NCBI GenBank assembly: GCA_018065985.1
Contig: JAGHSF010000009.1
Location: 1-64,000 of the forward strand
DNA from: Candidatus Cryptobacteroides choladohippi
Lineage (GTDB): Bacteria; Bacteroidota; Bacteroidia; Bacteroidales; UBA932
DNA: 64,000 nt
Direction: 5' to 3'
Shown: piece after piece, positions 53,033-61,921 of the stretch
How positions within the stretch are numbered: position 1 is the stretch's first letter
Layout: each line of letters opens with the position of its first letter
The notes under the pieces: generated by a model
What the model was told of the DNA's origin: nothing
What the model saw: the letters and a program-made list of their open reading frames with translations, nothing else
The model's database searches: none
Position numbers and translations under genes: made by a program

Positions 53033-54043
53033 ATGCATACAATGATAGTGGCCGAAATGTCCGGCAACCACAACGGCTCGCTCAAGAAGGCTGTTGAAAT
53101 CATAAAGGCGGCGAAACAGGCCGGGGCTGATGCAATAAAGCTTCAGACCTATACTGCTGACACACTCACTCTTGACTGCCACAAGCCGGACTTCATGACC
53201 AACCCCAAAGGACCATGGGCCGGCAGGACCGCATATTCCCTCTATGAGGAGGCGCACACCCCCTGGGAGTGGCACGAAGAACTCTTCCGTGTGGCCCGAG
53301 AGGAAGGTATCCTGTGCTTCTCCTCTCCTTTCGACAGAAGTGCGGTGGACTTTCTCGAGTCTCTTGGCAATCCCATCTACAAGATAGCATCTCCCGAGAT
53401 AACGGATATTCCTCTGATTGAATACGTTGCCTCAAAGGGAAAGCCGGTTGTATTCTCGTCAGGCATAGCCACGCGTGGGGATATTGAACTTGCCCTGTCC
53501 ACCTGCAGGGCTGCCGGCAACGATGACATCACCCTTCTGAAATGCACGACGGCGTATCCGACGCCGCTTCAGGAATGCAACCTCGCCATGATTCCGGAGT
53601 TCGCCAGGACCTTCGGTGTAAAGGCCGGACTGTCCGACCATACACTCGGAAGCCTTGCTCCCATAATTGCCGTCAGTCTCGGCGCGGTGATGGTCGAGAA
53701 GCATTTCATCATAGACCGCAGCGAGGGCGGCCCTGACTCGTCTTTCTCGATGGACAAGGAAGAATTCAGCAGAATGGTGAAGGACATACGCAACGTCGAG
53801 GCGGCACTGGGAAGCAACTCCTTCGATCCGTCCGCCAGCAGCATTGCAGGACGCCGCGACGCCCGTTCGATATACATCGCCAAGCCCATGAAGAAAGGGG
53901 ATACTCTTGACGAAGAGAATCTCAGGGTAGTGCGCCCGGGATTCGGACTTCATCCGAAATATTATAAGGAGTGTCTCGGGAAACGCGTCAACCGCGACCT
54001 CGAACCTGGCGATCCGTTCAGTCTCGACCTTATCGAGCCATAA
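53033..54043 (+). CDS. pseI: pseudaminic acid synthase (NeuB family)
   Basis: 336 residues from ATG 53033. Condenses the free six-carbon sugar with phosphoenolpyruvate to the nine-carbon acid. NeuB-family motifs: IVAEMSGNHNGSLKKAVEIIKAAKQAGADAIKLQTYTADTLTLD, KIASPEITDIPLIEYVASKGKPVVFSSGIAT, KCTTAYPTPLQECNL, GLSDHTLG and EKHFIIDRSEGGPDSSFSM. A C-terminal antifreeze-like SAF domain (SIYIAKPMKKGDTLDEENLRVVRPGFGLHP) completes it. AEMSGNHNGSL and ADTLTLD point to PseI rather than NeuB. It converges with the GT30-like gene (14-nt overlap). Confidence 0.92.
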   Translation: MHTMIVAEMSGNHNGSLKKAVEIIKAAKQAGADAIKLQTYTADTLTLDCHKPDFMTNPKGPWAGRTAYSLYEEAHTPWEWHEELFRVAREEGILCFSSPFDRSAVDFLESLGNPIYKIASPEITDIPLIEYVASKGKPVVFSSGIATRGDIELALSTCRAAGNDDITLLKCTTAYPTPLQECNLAMIPEFARTFGVKAGLSDHTLGSLAPIIAVSLGAVMVEKHFIIDRSEGGPDSSFSMDKEEFSRMVKDIRNVEAALGSNSFDPSASSIAGRRDARSIYIAKPMKKGDTLDEENLRVVRPGFGLHPKYYKECLGKRVNRDLEPGDPFSLDLIEP

Positions 54044-55208
54044 TCCTTGCCACGATCTTTCCGGCGGCCCCGCTTCCGTCAAGGCAGTACCGCAGAGCGG
54101 CCTCTCCGGACTCCTTCAATTTCTCCGGATTGTTCCGCAGGGAGTCGTACCAGGCTGCAAGCTCCTCCGAATTGCCGATCGAAAATCCTGCTCCGGCATC
54201 GATCATGGCCTGGCAGTGACAGTATGAACCGAACAGGGGACCGTAACTGACGGGCATCCCGTATGATGCCGGCTCAAGAATGCTGTGGGGCGAGCAGTCG
54301 AATCCCGAGCCCACATAAGCTGCGAAACCATAGCGATAGAGCTTTGCAAGCATTCCTATCGTGTTGACTATGAGTACGTTGGCATTTTCGTCGCCCGGCT
54401 TGAATTCGGAATAAACAGCGCAGCTGACCTTCAGCCGGCTTTTCAGGGCTTCAACATCCTCTTTCCCGATTTCATGGGGTATGATGAGGAATTTGTCATC
54501 GGGGTGGGAGTTGGCCAGGTCGCATATGACAACGCTGTCTTCGTCCTGCAGTGTGCTTCCGGCAACGAATACCTTTTTACCTCCGCACCACTTGTCGACG
54601 GTCTCATCCCTCCACTCTGTCTGGGAAAGGGCTATCACCCTGTCCATTCTCGGGTCTCCCGTTACCGTGACGTGCTTCACACCGATGCCTTCCATCAATT
54701 CCCTGGAATTGCTGTCCCTTACAAGAATCTCGGTAAAGCAATTGCGGAATGCGGCCCTGTAGGGGAAAGCCTTGGGCTTGAACCACGACATCCATGGCAC
54801 GAAGCATGCCGATACAAGGTAGGTGGGAATCTTTCTCCGCCTCAGACCGCCAAGGAATCCTAGCCAGAAATCGCTTATGCTGACCAGGCACTTCACCGGC
54901 CTTACTATATTGAAGAACCTGATACGGTTCCAGAAGAAGTCAAGCGGGAGATAGTATGCATAATCAAGGACGGGGTCGTCCTTCAGATGCTCGTATCCGG
55001 AAGGGGAGAAGAATGTTGCGAGCAGCTTGTAGTCGGGATAATCCCTGCGGATCATCTCCAGCACGGGCCTGATTTCCTCGAACTCCCCATAGGAACATGA
55101 GTGGACCCAGATGATGTTTCCAACACCCTCAAGCTCTGATTTCATGCGCCGGAACTGTCCGATACGTCCGGAGATGAATTTCCTTGCTTTTTCAGACAAT
55201 ATCGGCAT
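54030..55208 (-). CDS. GT30/WaaA-like ulosonic acid transferase, short N-terminus
   Basis: 392 residues resembling 3-deoxy-D-manno-octulosonate (Kdo) transferase. IIWVHSCSYGEFEEIRPVLEMIRRDYPDYKLLATFFSPSGYEHLKDDPVLDYAYYLPLD corresponds to the WaaA acceptor half, including the conserved E of the GEF motif, and GYAAYVGSGFDCSPHSILEPASYGMPVSYGP to the donor half. The usual first about 30-40 residues with a membrane anchor are absent: the frame opens MPILSEKARKFISGRIGQF. Either the genome's Kdo transferase or a paralogue that transfers the nonulosonate made by the facing operon. Overlaps the FemAB-like gene by 17 nt. Confidence 0.75.
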   Translation of the reverse strand: MPILSEKARKFISGRIGQFRRMKSELEGVGNIIWVHSCSYGEFEEIRPVLEMIRRDYPDYKLLATFFSPSGYEHLKDDPVLDYAYYLPLDFFWNRIRFFNIVRPVKCLVSISDFWLGFLGGLRRRKIPTYLVSACFVPWMSWFKPKAFPYRAAFRNCFTEILVRDSNSRELMEGIGVKHVTVTGDPRMDRVIALSQTEWRDETVDKWCGGKKVFVAGSTLQDEDSVVICDLANSHPDDKFLIIPHEIGKEDVEALKSRLKVSCAVYSEFKPGDENANVLIVNTIGMLAKLYRYGFAAYVGSGFDCSPHSILEPASYGMPVSYGPLFGSYCHCQAMIDAGAGFSIGNSEELAAWYDSLRNNPEKLKESGEAALRYCLDGSGAAGKIVARIMAR

Positions 55209-56235
55209 TGTATTCTATTCTTGAAGTGATCCTTGGGATTTCGATGCTTCGGAAACCTCTCTGGTACTTTGATATCTCGCTGATCTTGAACTGCCCGGCA
55301 TCACCGTCCTTGGGGTATCTGTTCGAGCCTGTTTCGTAGAACTCGATACCCTGGCTCTTGAGGTACTTGATGGTGGTGAACTGGATTATGTATCCGCCGT
55401 GTCCGTTCAGCATCATGGAATCCATTGTTGCGAAGGAGGCGTAGTACGCGGCCTTTTTGTATATCATTATCAGTGCACCTGCAGTATAGGCGCCCTTTTC
55501 TTCCTGATAGAGCATTGTAAGGCAGCCCATCCCGGAAAGTATCCACTCGTACATGCACTCCCATGATGCGTCGGTCCGCGTCTGGCGTCCTGCGTCGAAG
55601 ATGTGTATCTCCTTGAACCGTGCCATTATTTCAGGAGTGATGTTGCTCCTGTCGAAGACGTCGACGTGGTAGCCGGGTTCCTTGAGAACCTGCTTTATCG
55701 CGGCCTTGTGCCCTTTTCTCATCAGACGCACTATGGTGTCGATATCAAGCCTGAGATCCACTATGTTCGTTGTCTGGAAGCTGACGATTGCGCCGTTCTC
55801 GACACCAGGGACGTTGAAGGGGGTGAAGTCCCTGAAATAGGGATACTCGACGAGGGGATCCAGCATGAACTTGCCGTATGAGATATTGTTCTCACGGGCG
55901 ATGGCAGCAAGCTGTTCGCAGATGAATTCCGCCACTTTCCCGCGGCTTACATCCTCGTCTCTGCGGTAGGCCGGCAGGGGAGTGTAGTCCCCGTACATCG
56001 CAAAGCAGTCGACTGTCCTCTCGGGGTAGCTGTATTCGGCAAGGAGAGGGACGATCGCCTGGATCTTTCCTCCCTGCTTCACCATGAAGGAGAAGTTCCT
56101 TGTATTGGAGTCAAATCTGCAACATGAGGAATACTTCTGCCATGCGGTCGTGTGACGCATCCAGGCCGAATCGGAGGCGAATGCGAACTCGTCCCACTGT
56201 TCCCTGTTGCTTTCGTTCAAGAATTCAATTTCCAT
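55192..56235 (-). CDS. FemAB/GNAT-fold transferase of the nonulosonate locus
   Basis: About 347 residues from ATG 56235 (MEIEFLNESNREQWDEFAFASDSAWMRHTTAW). The C-terminal half with KGHKAAIKQVLKEPGYHVDVFD, GALIMIYKKAAYYASFATMDSM and IQFTTIKYLKSQGIEFYETGSN matches the FemAB-like (lipid II glycyltransferase-type) acyl/aminoacyl transferases. Such proteins, with a GNAT fold, attach amino acids from tRNA or acyl groups to amines. Here it may N-acylate a sugar, complementing the missing PseH; this is inference. Translationally coupled to the GT30-like gene. Confidence 0.72.
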   Translation of the reverse strand: MEIEFLNESNREQWDEFAFASDSAWMRHTTAWQKYSSCCRFDSNTRNFSFMVKQGGKIQAIVPLLAEYSYPERTVDCFAMYGDYTPLPAYRRDEDVSRGKVAEFICEQLAAIARENNISYGKFMLDPLVEYPYFRDFTPFNVPGVENGAIVSFQTTNIVDLRLDIDTIVRLMRKGHKAAIKQVLKEPGYHVDVFDRSNITPEIMARFKEIHIFDAGRQTRTDASWECMYEWILSGMGCLTMLYQEEKGAYTAGALIMIYKKAAYYASFATMDSMMLNGHGGYIIQFTTIKYLKSQGIEFYETGSNRYPKDGDAGQFKISEISKYQRGFRSIEIPRITSRIEYNADIV

Positions 56236-56333
56236 ACTTTCGGGATTGCCCCATGTTCTTTCCACAGGCAAATCCAATCACGAAGATAACCAATTTTGTG
56301 CAAAATTGCCAACGCTCCCGCCGCAGGAACCCA

Positions 56334-57233
56334 TCATAACACGCTGTAGCTGTATTCGTGCGCTTCGTCCACGGTAATGGCCACAGACCTGGTGCTGGAG
56401 CGCCCCAGCGGAGGTAGTTCCACGGTGAACTGACGCGTCGTGTCCCTGATCTCGCATTCCAGTACCAGCTCAGTCCTGGGGCTGCCCAGCATGTTCTCCG
56501 GAGTCTCGTTCGGATAGCAATACAGTGTCGTGGCAGGATGCTGTGTGTAGAAGCCCACGTCGCAGGGGAGTGGACTGCGCTGCCCTTCTTCAATGTTTTC
56601 AGATGGGCGGAATCCGTTCACCCGGAGAATCTCGGCCTTCGGGTTGAGGTTTCTCAGGAAGATTCTCGGATTCTCCAGCCTTTTGTAATTCGCAAGGTTG
56701 TTGCTTATTTCCGCCAGTGTTATTCTGCACAGCAGGGGGGTGACGCTGATTCCGATCTCTGTCTGGGAATCCGGGCTGACTGTAAGGCTCCCATTCCCGC
56801 TCATTGCCGGGGCCGTGGGGCTTTCATCCTCGAACATGAACTGCACCTGCTCGAGGCTTTCCAGCTTCCCAAGGGCCTGTTCATTGAATTTGTAAGGGGA
56901 GTTGACTATTGCGATGATTTCCTTCTCGCCTTCCTTGAGATCCAGAGTGTGCACGTCTGATGAGTCGTCGAAACATCTGTGGATTTCCAGGCCTTTCTGA
57001 TCCGACAGAGAATAAACGAACAGGTCGGTGCGCACGATTGTGGTACTTCTTGCGCTTCCTTGTACATTGACGCGCACCGTGCCTGTCCGAGGTCCCGCAG
57101 GCTGCTCAGGTTCCTCCTGGGACTCTTTTTCGTTTATGGGAGTTCGAGAGCAGCCAGGGAAGGTCACAAGGGCCGGCAGCAAGCTAATTATAACACATAT
57201 TAATATGAATGACCGATGTTTGGCATGTAACAT
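56334..57233 (-). CDS. fimbrillin-like lipoprotein (Mfa/FimB type)
   Basis: About 299 residues from MLHAKHRSFILICVIISLLPALVTFPGCSRTP. The lipobox FPGC gives a lipid-anchored cysteine at about 28. The following beta-rich region (GTVRVNVQGSARSTTIVRTDLFVYSLSDQKGLEIHRCFDDSSDVHTLDLKEGEKEIIAIVNSPY) is the pattern of Bacteroidales Mfa-like/FimB fimbrial proteins, which anchor or form surface fimbriae. No major fimbrial subunit is next to it. The start at 57233 was chosen over the ORF-track start because it begins at the signal peptide. Confidence 0.65.
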   Translation of the reverse strand: MLHAKHRSFILICVIISLLPALVTFPGCSRTPINEKESQEEPEQPAGPRTGTVRVNVQGSARSTTIVRTDLFVYSLSDQKGLEIHRCFDDSSDVHTLDLKEGEKEIIAIVNSPYKFNEQALGKLESLEQVQFMFEDESPTAPAMSGNGSLTVSPDSQTEIGISVTPLLCRITLAEISNNLANYKRLENPRIFLRNLNPKAEILRVNGFRPSENIEEGQRSPLPCDVGFYTQHPATTLYCYPNETPENMLGSPRTELVLECEIRDTTRQFTVELPPLGRSSTRSVAITVDEAHEYSYSVL

Positions 57234-57410
57234 AGTTTGGAGGAGATCCCTCCACGACGAATGTCGCAGTTCAGATATTATCCGGCCCCTATGACTCTCT
57301 TTCCACATAGTGCCGGCAAAGCTAGCATCCCGGGACTCTTCATCAAAGCAAAGTAAAAGAACTCACCTGATGTTTTCAAGTTTCTTTATCGATTCGGCTT
57401 TGCATAACGA

Positions 57411-57439
57411 AAGATGCCGACCATGCAGGCCGGCATCTT
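57411..57439 (-). terminator. terminator of the nqr operon
   Basis: AAGATGCCG and CGGCATCTT form a perfect 9-bp stem around an 11-nt loop, 20 nt after the nqrF stop codon on the minus strand. Confidence 0.7.
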
Positions 57440-57458
57440 GAATTATAGAACTTGGCTT

Positions 57459-58733
57459 TTATGCGCCGAAGTTGTCGAAGAGGATGTTCTCAGGAGCGAC
57501 TCCGAGTGAATCGAGAAGGTCGCATACGCACTTTGTCATCATGGGAGGACCGCACATGAAGTACTTGATGTCCTCGGGTGCATCGTGCTGCTTGAGATAG
57601 GTCTCGAACATCACATTGTGAACGAAGCCTGCGGTGTAGGGAACGCCTGCTGCATCTGCTGCGGGATCCGGACGGTCAAGTGCCAGATGGAACTTGAAGT
57701 TCGGGAACTCGCGCTCGATCTCTGCGAAGTCCTCAAGATAGAATGCCTCCACAAGAGCACGTGCTCCATAGAAGAAATGAACCTTGCGGCCAGTCTTGAG
57801 GGTCTTGAAGAGCTGCATGATGTGGCTGCGGAGAGGTGCCATACCTGCACCACCACCCACGAATATGTACTCCAGATCGTCGGGATCGTTCTTCGGGAGA
57901 AGGAACTCGCCGAAGGGACCGCTGATCATAACCTTGTCGCCGGGCTTGCGTGTGAACACGTAAGAAGAGGCGATACCGGGGTTCACAGGGAGAAGCTTGG
58001 GACCAAGCTCGCGGGGAACGCTGCGGTCGAAGGGAGGAGTTGCGATACGTACGTTAAGCTTGATGATGCCTTTCTCACCAGGATAAGAGGCCATGGAGTA
58101 GGCACGGATCGTTGCCTGGGGATTGGAAGAATGAAGGTTGAAGAAACCGAACTTCTCCCAGTCCGCACGGTATTCGGGCTCGACCTCGATATCCTTGAAG
58201 TCAAGTTCGTATGCAGGGATGTCGATCTGGATGTACTCACCGCTCTTGAACTCGAGGTTCTCTCCCTCGGGAAGCTTGACGGTGAACTCCTTGATGAAGG
58301 TTGCGACGTTCTTGTTGGAGATAACCTCGCACTCGAGCTTCTTGACGCTCAGGGCGCTCTCTGCAACCTTGATCTTGAGATTGTCCTTGACTTTTACCTG
58401 ACAGCCGAGACGCCAGCCTTCCTTGATCTGCTTGCGGTTGAAGAAGCCGACCTCGGTGGGAAGGATCTCACCGCCGCCTTCCTCCACGATAACCTTGCAC
58501 TGACCGCAGTTTGCCTTTCCGCCACATGCTGAGGGGAGGAAGATCTTCTGCTCTGCGAGTGTTCCCATGAGGTTGCCGCCGGGAGTTACGTCAAGTTCCT
58601 TCTTGCCGTCGTTGATGCTGATCTTTACTGTACCCTTGGGGGTGATGTATGCCTTCACTGCGAGGAGAAGAGCCACGAGGATAAGCGCCACTATGGCGAT
58701 TACCGCTGCTGATGCTAAGATAGTTTTAATCAT
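57459..58733 (-). CDS. nqrF: Na+-translocating NADH:quinone reductase subunit F
   Basis: 424 residues, the NADH-oxidising entry subunit. N-terminal membrane helix (ILASAAVIAIVALILVALLLAVKAYI), a plant-type 2Fe-2S ferredoxin domain with LPSACGGKANCGQCKV and a later GC, an FAD domain (RAYSMASYPGE) and an NADH domain (EYIFVGGGAGMAPLRSHI, YFMCGPPMMTKCV). Last gene of the six-gene nqr operon. Confidence 0.96.
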   Translation of the reverse strand: MIKTILASAAVIAIVALILVALLLAVKAYITPKGTVKISINDGKKELDVTPGGNLMGTLAEQKIFLPSACGGKANCGQCKVIVEEGGGEILPTEVGFFNRKQIKEGWRLGCQVKVKDNLKIKVAESALSVKKLECEVISNKNVATFIKEFTVKLPEGENLEFKSGEYIQIDIPAYELDFKDIEVEPEYRADWEKFGFFNLHSSNPQATIRAYSMASYPGEKGIIKLNVRIATPPFDRSVPRELGPKLLPVNPGIASSYVFTRKPGDKVMISGPFGEFLLPKNDPDDLEYIFVGGGAGMAPLRSHIMQLFKTLKTGRKVHFFYGARALVEAFYLEDFAEIEREFPNFKFHLALDRPDPAADAAGVPYTAGFVHNVMFETYLKQHDAPEDIKYFMCGPPMMTKCVCDLLDSLGVAPENILFDNFGA

Positions 58734-58748
58734 ATTGCAATCCTCCTG

Positions 58749-59345
58749 TTAAAGTGAAATACCCATGAAGATCATGAATGCCATACCCATGAGACCAACG
58801 GTGATGAAGGTGATGCCGATTCCCTTGAGGGGGGCGGGTACGTTGCTGTAGCTGAGCTTCTCGCGGATTGCCGCAAGGCAGACGATGGCGAGATACCAGC
58901 CGATACCGCTGCCGAGAGCATATACTGCTGATTCGCCAAGGTTTGCGAAGTCCTTCTGCTGCATGAAGAGTGAACCGCCAAGGATGGCGCAGTTTACTGC
59001 GATAAGCGGCAGGAAGATACCGAGCGAGCTGTACAGAGAGGGAAGGAACTTCTCCACAATCATCTCGACGAGCTGCACGATTGCGGCGATGACGGCGATG
59101 AAGATGATGAAACTCAGGAAACTGAGGTCAACGCCTTCCATGAGCGCGTTCGGGGCAAGCACGAACTTGTTGAGGAGATAGTTGATGGGAAGTGTGATGA
59201 GGAGCACGCCGATGACTGCGATACCGAGGCCATTGGCGGTCTTTACATTCTTGGATACTGCCAGGTATGAACACATACCGAGGAAGTATGCAAAAATCAT
59301 ATTGTCAACGAAGATTGACTTTACGAATAAGCTTAAATATTCCAT
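58749..59345 (-). CDS. nqrE: Na+-NQR subunit E
   Basis: 198 residues, six membrane segments. [43 protein letters not shown] includes the conserved NMI-x-FxGMC region whose cysteine takes part in the intramembrane 2Fe-2S cluster shared with NqrD. Part of nqrABCDEF; 15 nt before nqrF. Confidence 0.95.
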   Translation of the reverse strand: MEYLSLFVKSIFVDNMIFAYFLGMCSYLAVSKNVKTANGLGIAVIGVLLITLPINYLLNKFVLAPNALMEGVDLSFLSFIIFIAVIAAIVQLVEMIVEKFLPSLYSSLGIFLPLIAVNCAILGGSLFMQQKDFANLGESAVYALGSGIGWYLAIVCLAAIREKLSYSNVPAPLKGIGITFITVGLMGMAFMIFMGISL

Positions 59346-59363
59346 GATCGATAAGTGTTGCTT

Positions 59364-59987
59364 TTATTTTTCCTGGAGATCCTTGTCAATGCTCCTGTGT
59401 ACCCAGATGATGCATCCGAGGAGGATGAGTGCGAACGGGGGAAGGATTACCAGTCCGTTGTTCACGTATCCTGCGTTGTAGAATGCCTCAGGGATGACAC
59501 GGAGTCCGAAGATGGTGCCGCTGCCGAGGAGCTCGCGCACGAATGCCACAATGATGAGGATGGCACCGTATCCGAGACCGCTGGCGAGACCGTCGACCAG
59601 TGAGGGAATGGGCTTGTTGCCGAGAGCGTATGCCTCGATGCGTCCCATTACGATACAGTTGGTGATGATGAGGCCGATGTATACCGAAAGGGCCTTGTCG
59701 ATGGGATAGGTTGCCTCGAATGACTTGAGGAGCTGGTCGACAAGGATTACCATCATGGAAACCACAACCAGCTGTATGATGATACGTACGCGGTTGGGGA
59801 TGGTGTTCCTGATGAGTGAGCATACAAGGCTTGAAAGACCTGTTACCATGGTCACGGAGAGTGCCATTACAAATGCGCCCTTGAGCTCGACTGTTACGGC
59901 GAGAGAAGAGCAGATACCGAGGATGAGGACGGTGATGGGGTTGCCCTTCATCAGCGGGTTGAGAAATGTTTCTTTCATTTTACCCAT
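59364..59987 (-). CDS. nqrD: Na+-NQR subunit D
   Basis: 207 residues, six membrane segments, homologous to NqrE with inverted topology. NPLMKGNPITVLILGICSSLAVTVELKGAFVMALS has the GxCSxLAVT cysteine motif for the intramembrane iron-sulfur cluster. Operon position between nqrC and nqrE. Confidence 0.95.
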   Translation of the reverse strand: MGKMKETFLNPLMKGNPITVLILGICSSLAVTVELKGAFVMALSVTMVTGLSSLVCSLIRNTIPNRVRIIIQLVVVSMMVILVDQLLKSFEATYPIDKALSVYIGLIITNCIVMGRIEAYALGNKPIPSLVDGLASGLGYGAILIIVAFVRELLGSGTIFGLRVIPEAFYNAGYVNNGLVILPPFALILLGCIIWVHRSIDKDLQEK

Positions 59988-59990
59988 GGC

Positions 59991-60803
59991 TTATTCCTCC
60001 GTTTCGTTTGATTCGTTGTTTTCTTCAGCCTCGTGCTGTCCGCACTCTCCATTGCAGCAATTGCATGCACATGAGGGAGCGGCAGCGCTGAAGGCGGGCT
60101 TGAAGGCGTTCATCCATGCCACGATGGCTGCGCTGAGGCCCTTGCTTGTCATTGTTGCGCCTGTGATGGCGTCCACTGCATTCTTCTTTCCGGCGGGAAC
60201 ACCACCCTTTATGATAGAAAGGGGAGCGTCGTCTGAGAAGTCGATCTTCTTTCCTGCGAACTGTGCGCGGAATGAAGGGTCATCCTTGATCTTTCCCCCA
60301 AGACCGGGAGTCTCTGACTCATGGTCGAAGTATGCACCTGCAACGGTGGTGAGGTCTGATTCAACTGCGATGTAGCCCCAGATAGGGCCCCAGAGGCCGG
60401 CACCGTAGATGGGAACGACGGTGATGCCGTTGCTGAATCTGTACATGGGGATCTTGAGATCTCCGGACTTTGCCTCGTCCTTCACGTTGTAGTTCTGAGC
60501 CTTGAGCTCTGCGACAGAGTAGATCTTGGCATCCTTGCAGTCAAGTTCTCCGACCTTCTGACCGTCAGCATTCACGAGAACCACCTCGCTGATGTTCTTC
60601 TTGTAGAAGTCGATCTTCTCTGCATTGGTGCTGCCGAAGTCCTCGAACTGTGCAGCGGTGAGAATCTGGCTGATGGTCTCCGCCTTCTGGTTTGCTGCCT
60701 GCATGGGACCGAGCTTCTGTGAAACGAAGGCCAGGATAGCTGCGACCAGTACGACCACTATCGTGGTGTAGATCACTGTATATACGTTGTTGTTTGTATT
60801 CAT
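59991..60803 (-). CDS. nqrC: Na+-NQR subunit C with a cysteine-rich C-terminal tail
   Basis: 270 residues. One N-terminal membrane helix (YTVIYTTIVVVLVAAILAFVS) and a periplasmic FMN domain with the flavinylation motif TGATMTSKG near residue 215, where the threonine carries covalent FMN. The C-terminus extends with SCACNCCNGECGQHEAEENNESNETEE, four to five clustered cysteines and an acidic tail absent from typical NqrC. Metal or redox role of the tail is inference. 3 nt before nqrD. Confidence 0.93.
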   Translation of the reverse strand: MNTNNNVYTVIYTTIVVVLVAAILAFVSQKLGPMQAANQKAETISQILTAAQFEDFGSTNAEKIDFYKKNISEVVLVNADGQKVGELDCKDAKIYSVAELKAQNYNVKDEAKSGDLKIPMYRFSNGITVVPIYGAGLWGPIWGYIAVESDLTTVAGAYFDHESETPGLGGKIKDDPSFRAQFAGKKIDFSDDAPLSIIKGGVPAGKKNAVDAITGATMTSKGLSAAIVAWMNAFKPAFSAAAPSCACNCCNGECGQHEAEENNESNETEE

Positions 60804-60805
60804 GG

Positions 60806-61918
60806 CTATGCGACCTTGATTTTCTTTGCCTTACGTGAAATATGGGTGCTTGTCACACAGTGGTCGATAAGCGGTGCGAAGGTGTTGCCAAGCAGGATTG
60901 CCAGCATCATGCCCTCTGCATATCCGGGGTTGAAAAGACGTACTGTGATGCAAAGCGCACCGACGATGAATCCGTAGATCCACTTGCCGCACTCTGTCTG
61001 GGCAGATGTCACAGGGTCGGTTGCCATGAATACGGTACCGAATGCGAAGCCGCCGAGAACGAGCTGCTCCCAGCAAGGGATTGCGCTCACGCCTGCGAGG
61101 TCTCCGAGGAAGCCTACTGCAAGCGCTCCGATTACGGAGCCTGCCATGATCTTCCAGCTTGCAACGCCGGTCCAGATGAGGATGAAGGCGCCGAGGAGGA
61201 TGCACAGGGTTGATGTCTCACCTACAGAACCGGGGATGGTGCCGAGGAACTCGCTCCAGAATGATGTGCTGTACTGTGCAGCGCCGTCGAGTGCGAGAGG
61301 AGTTGCTCCGGTGAATCCGTCGATTGCCTGCTCGCCGGCCTTGAAGTGGATCCAGGTGCTTGAGCCGGACATGCTGTTAGGATAAGAGAAGAACAGGAAT
61401 GCACGTGTGAGGAGTGCGGGATTCCAGATGTTCATGCCGGTGCCGCCGAATACTTCCTTTCCGAAGATGGTTGCGAATGCAACTGCAATCGCGAGCATCC
61501 AGAGGGGAGTGTCGACGGGAACGATGAGAGGAATCAGGAAACCTGTCATGAGGAAGCCCTCGTTGACTTCTTCGCCGCGGATCTGTGCGGTGCCGAACTC
61601 GATGGTGAGACCTACAAGGTAGGATACGACGTAGAGAGGCAGGACGCGGAGGAATCCGAACCAGAAGTTGCCGAGGATGTTGATGCGGTTGTCGCCGATG
61701 GCGAGACCGTGCTGATATCCGACATTCCACATGCCGAAGAGAGCGGCGGGAATGGCGGCGATGAGTGCGATGATGATGATGCGCTTCAGATCGACTGCGT
61801 CACGTACGTGGGAACCCTTCTTGGTGACGGTTCCGGGTACTGCAAGAAATGTGTCGAAAGCATCAGCTGTGGAGTGCAGCCACCAGAGCTTTCCTCCCTT
61901 TTCGAAAATCTTGTTCAT
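60806..61918 (-). CDS. nqrB: Na+-NQR subunit B
   Basis: 370 residues, about ten membrane helices. Carries covalent FMN at the threonine in FTGATPLAL (about residue 205) and the riboflavin/ubiquinone region. Core Na+-pumping subunit. Ends 2 nt before nqrC. Confidence 0.95.
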   Translation of the reverse strand: MNKIFEKGGKLWWLHSTADAFDTFLAVPGTVTKKGSHVRDAVDLKRIIIIALIAAIPAALFGMWNVGYQHGLAIGDNRINILGNFWFGFLRVLPLYVVSYLVGLTIEFGTAQIRGEEVNEGFLMTGFLIPLIVPVDTPLWMLAIAVAFATIFGKEVFGGTGMNIWNPALLTRAFLFFSYPNSMSGSSTWIHFKAGEQAIDGFTGATPLALDGAAQYSTSFWSEFLGTIPGSVGETSTLCILLGAFILIWTGVASWKIMAGSVIGALAVGFLGDLAGVSAIPCWEQLVLGGFAFGTVFMATDPVTSAQTECGKWIYGFIVGALCITVRLFNPGYAEGMMLAILLGNTFAPLIDHCVTSTHISRKAKKIKVA

Positions 61919-61921
61919 ACT

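Noticed and set aside
57585-58532. 315-residue plus-strand ORF opposite nqrF
   Set aside because: Shadow of nqrF, whose cofactor motifs are unambiguous.
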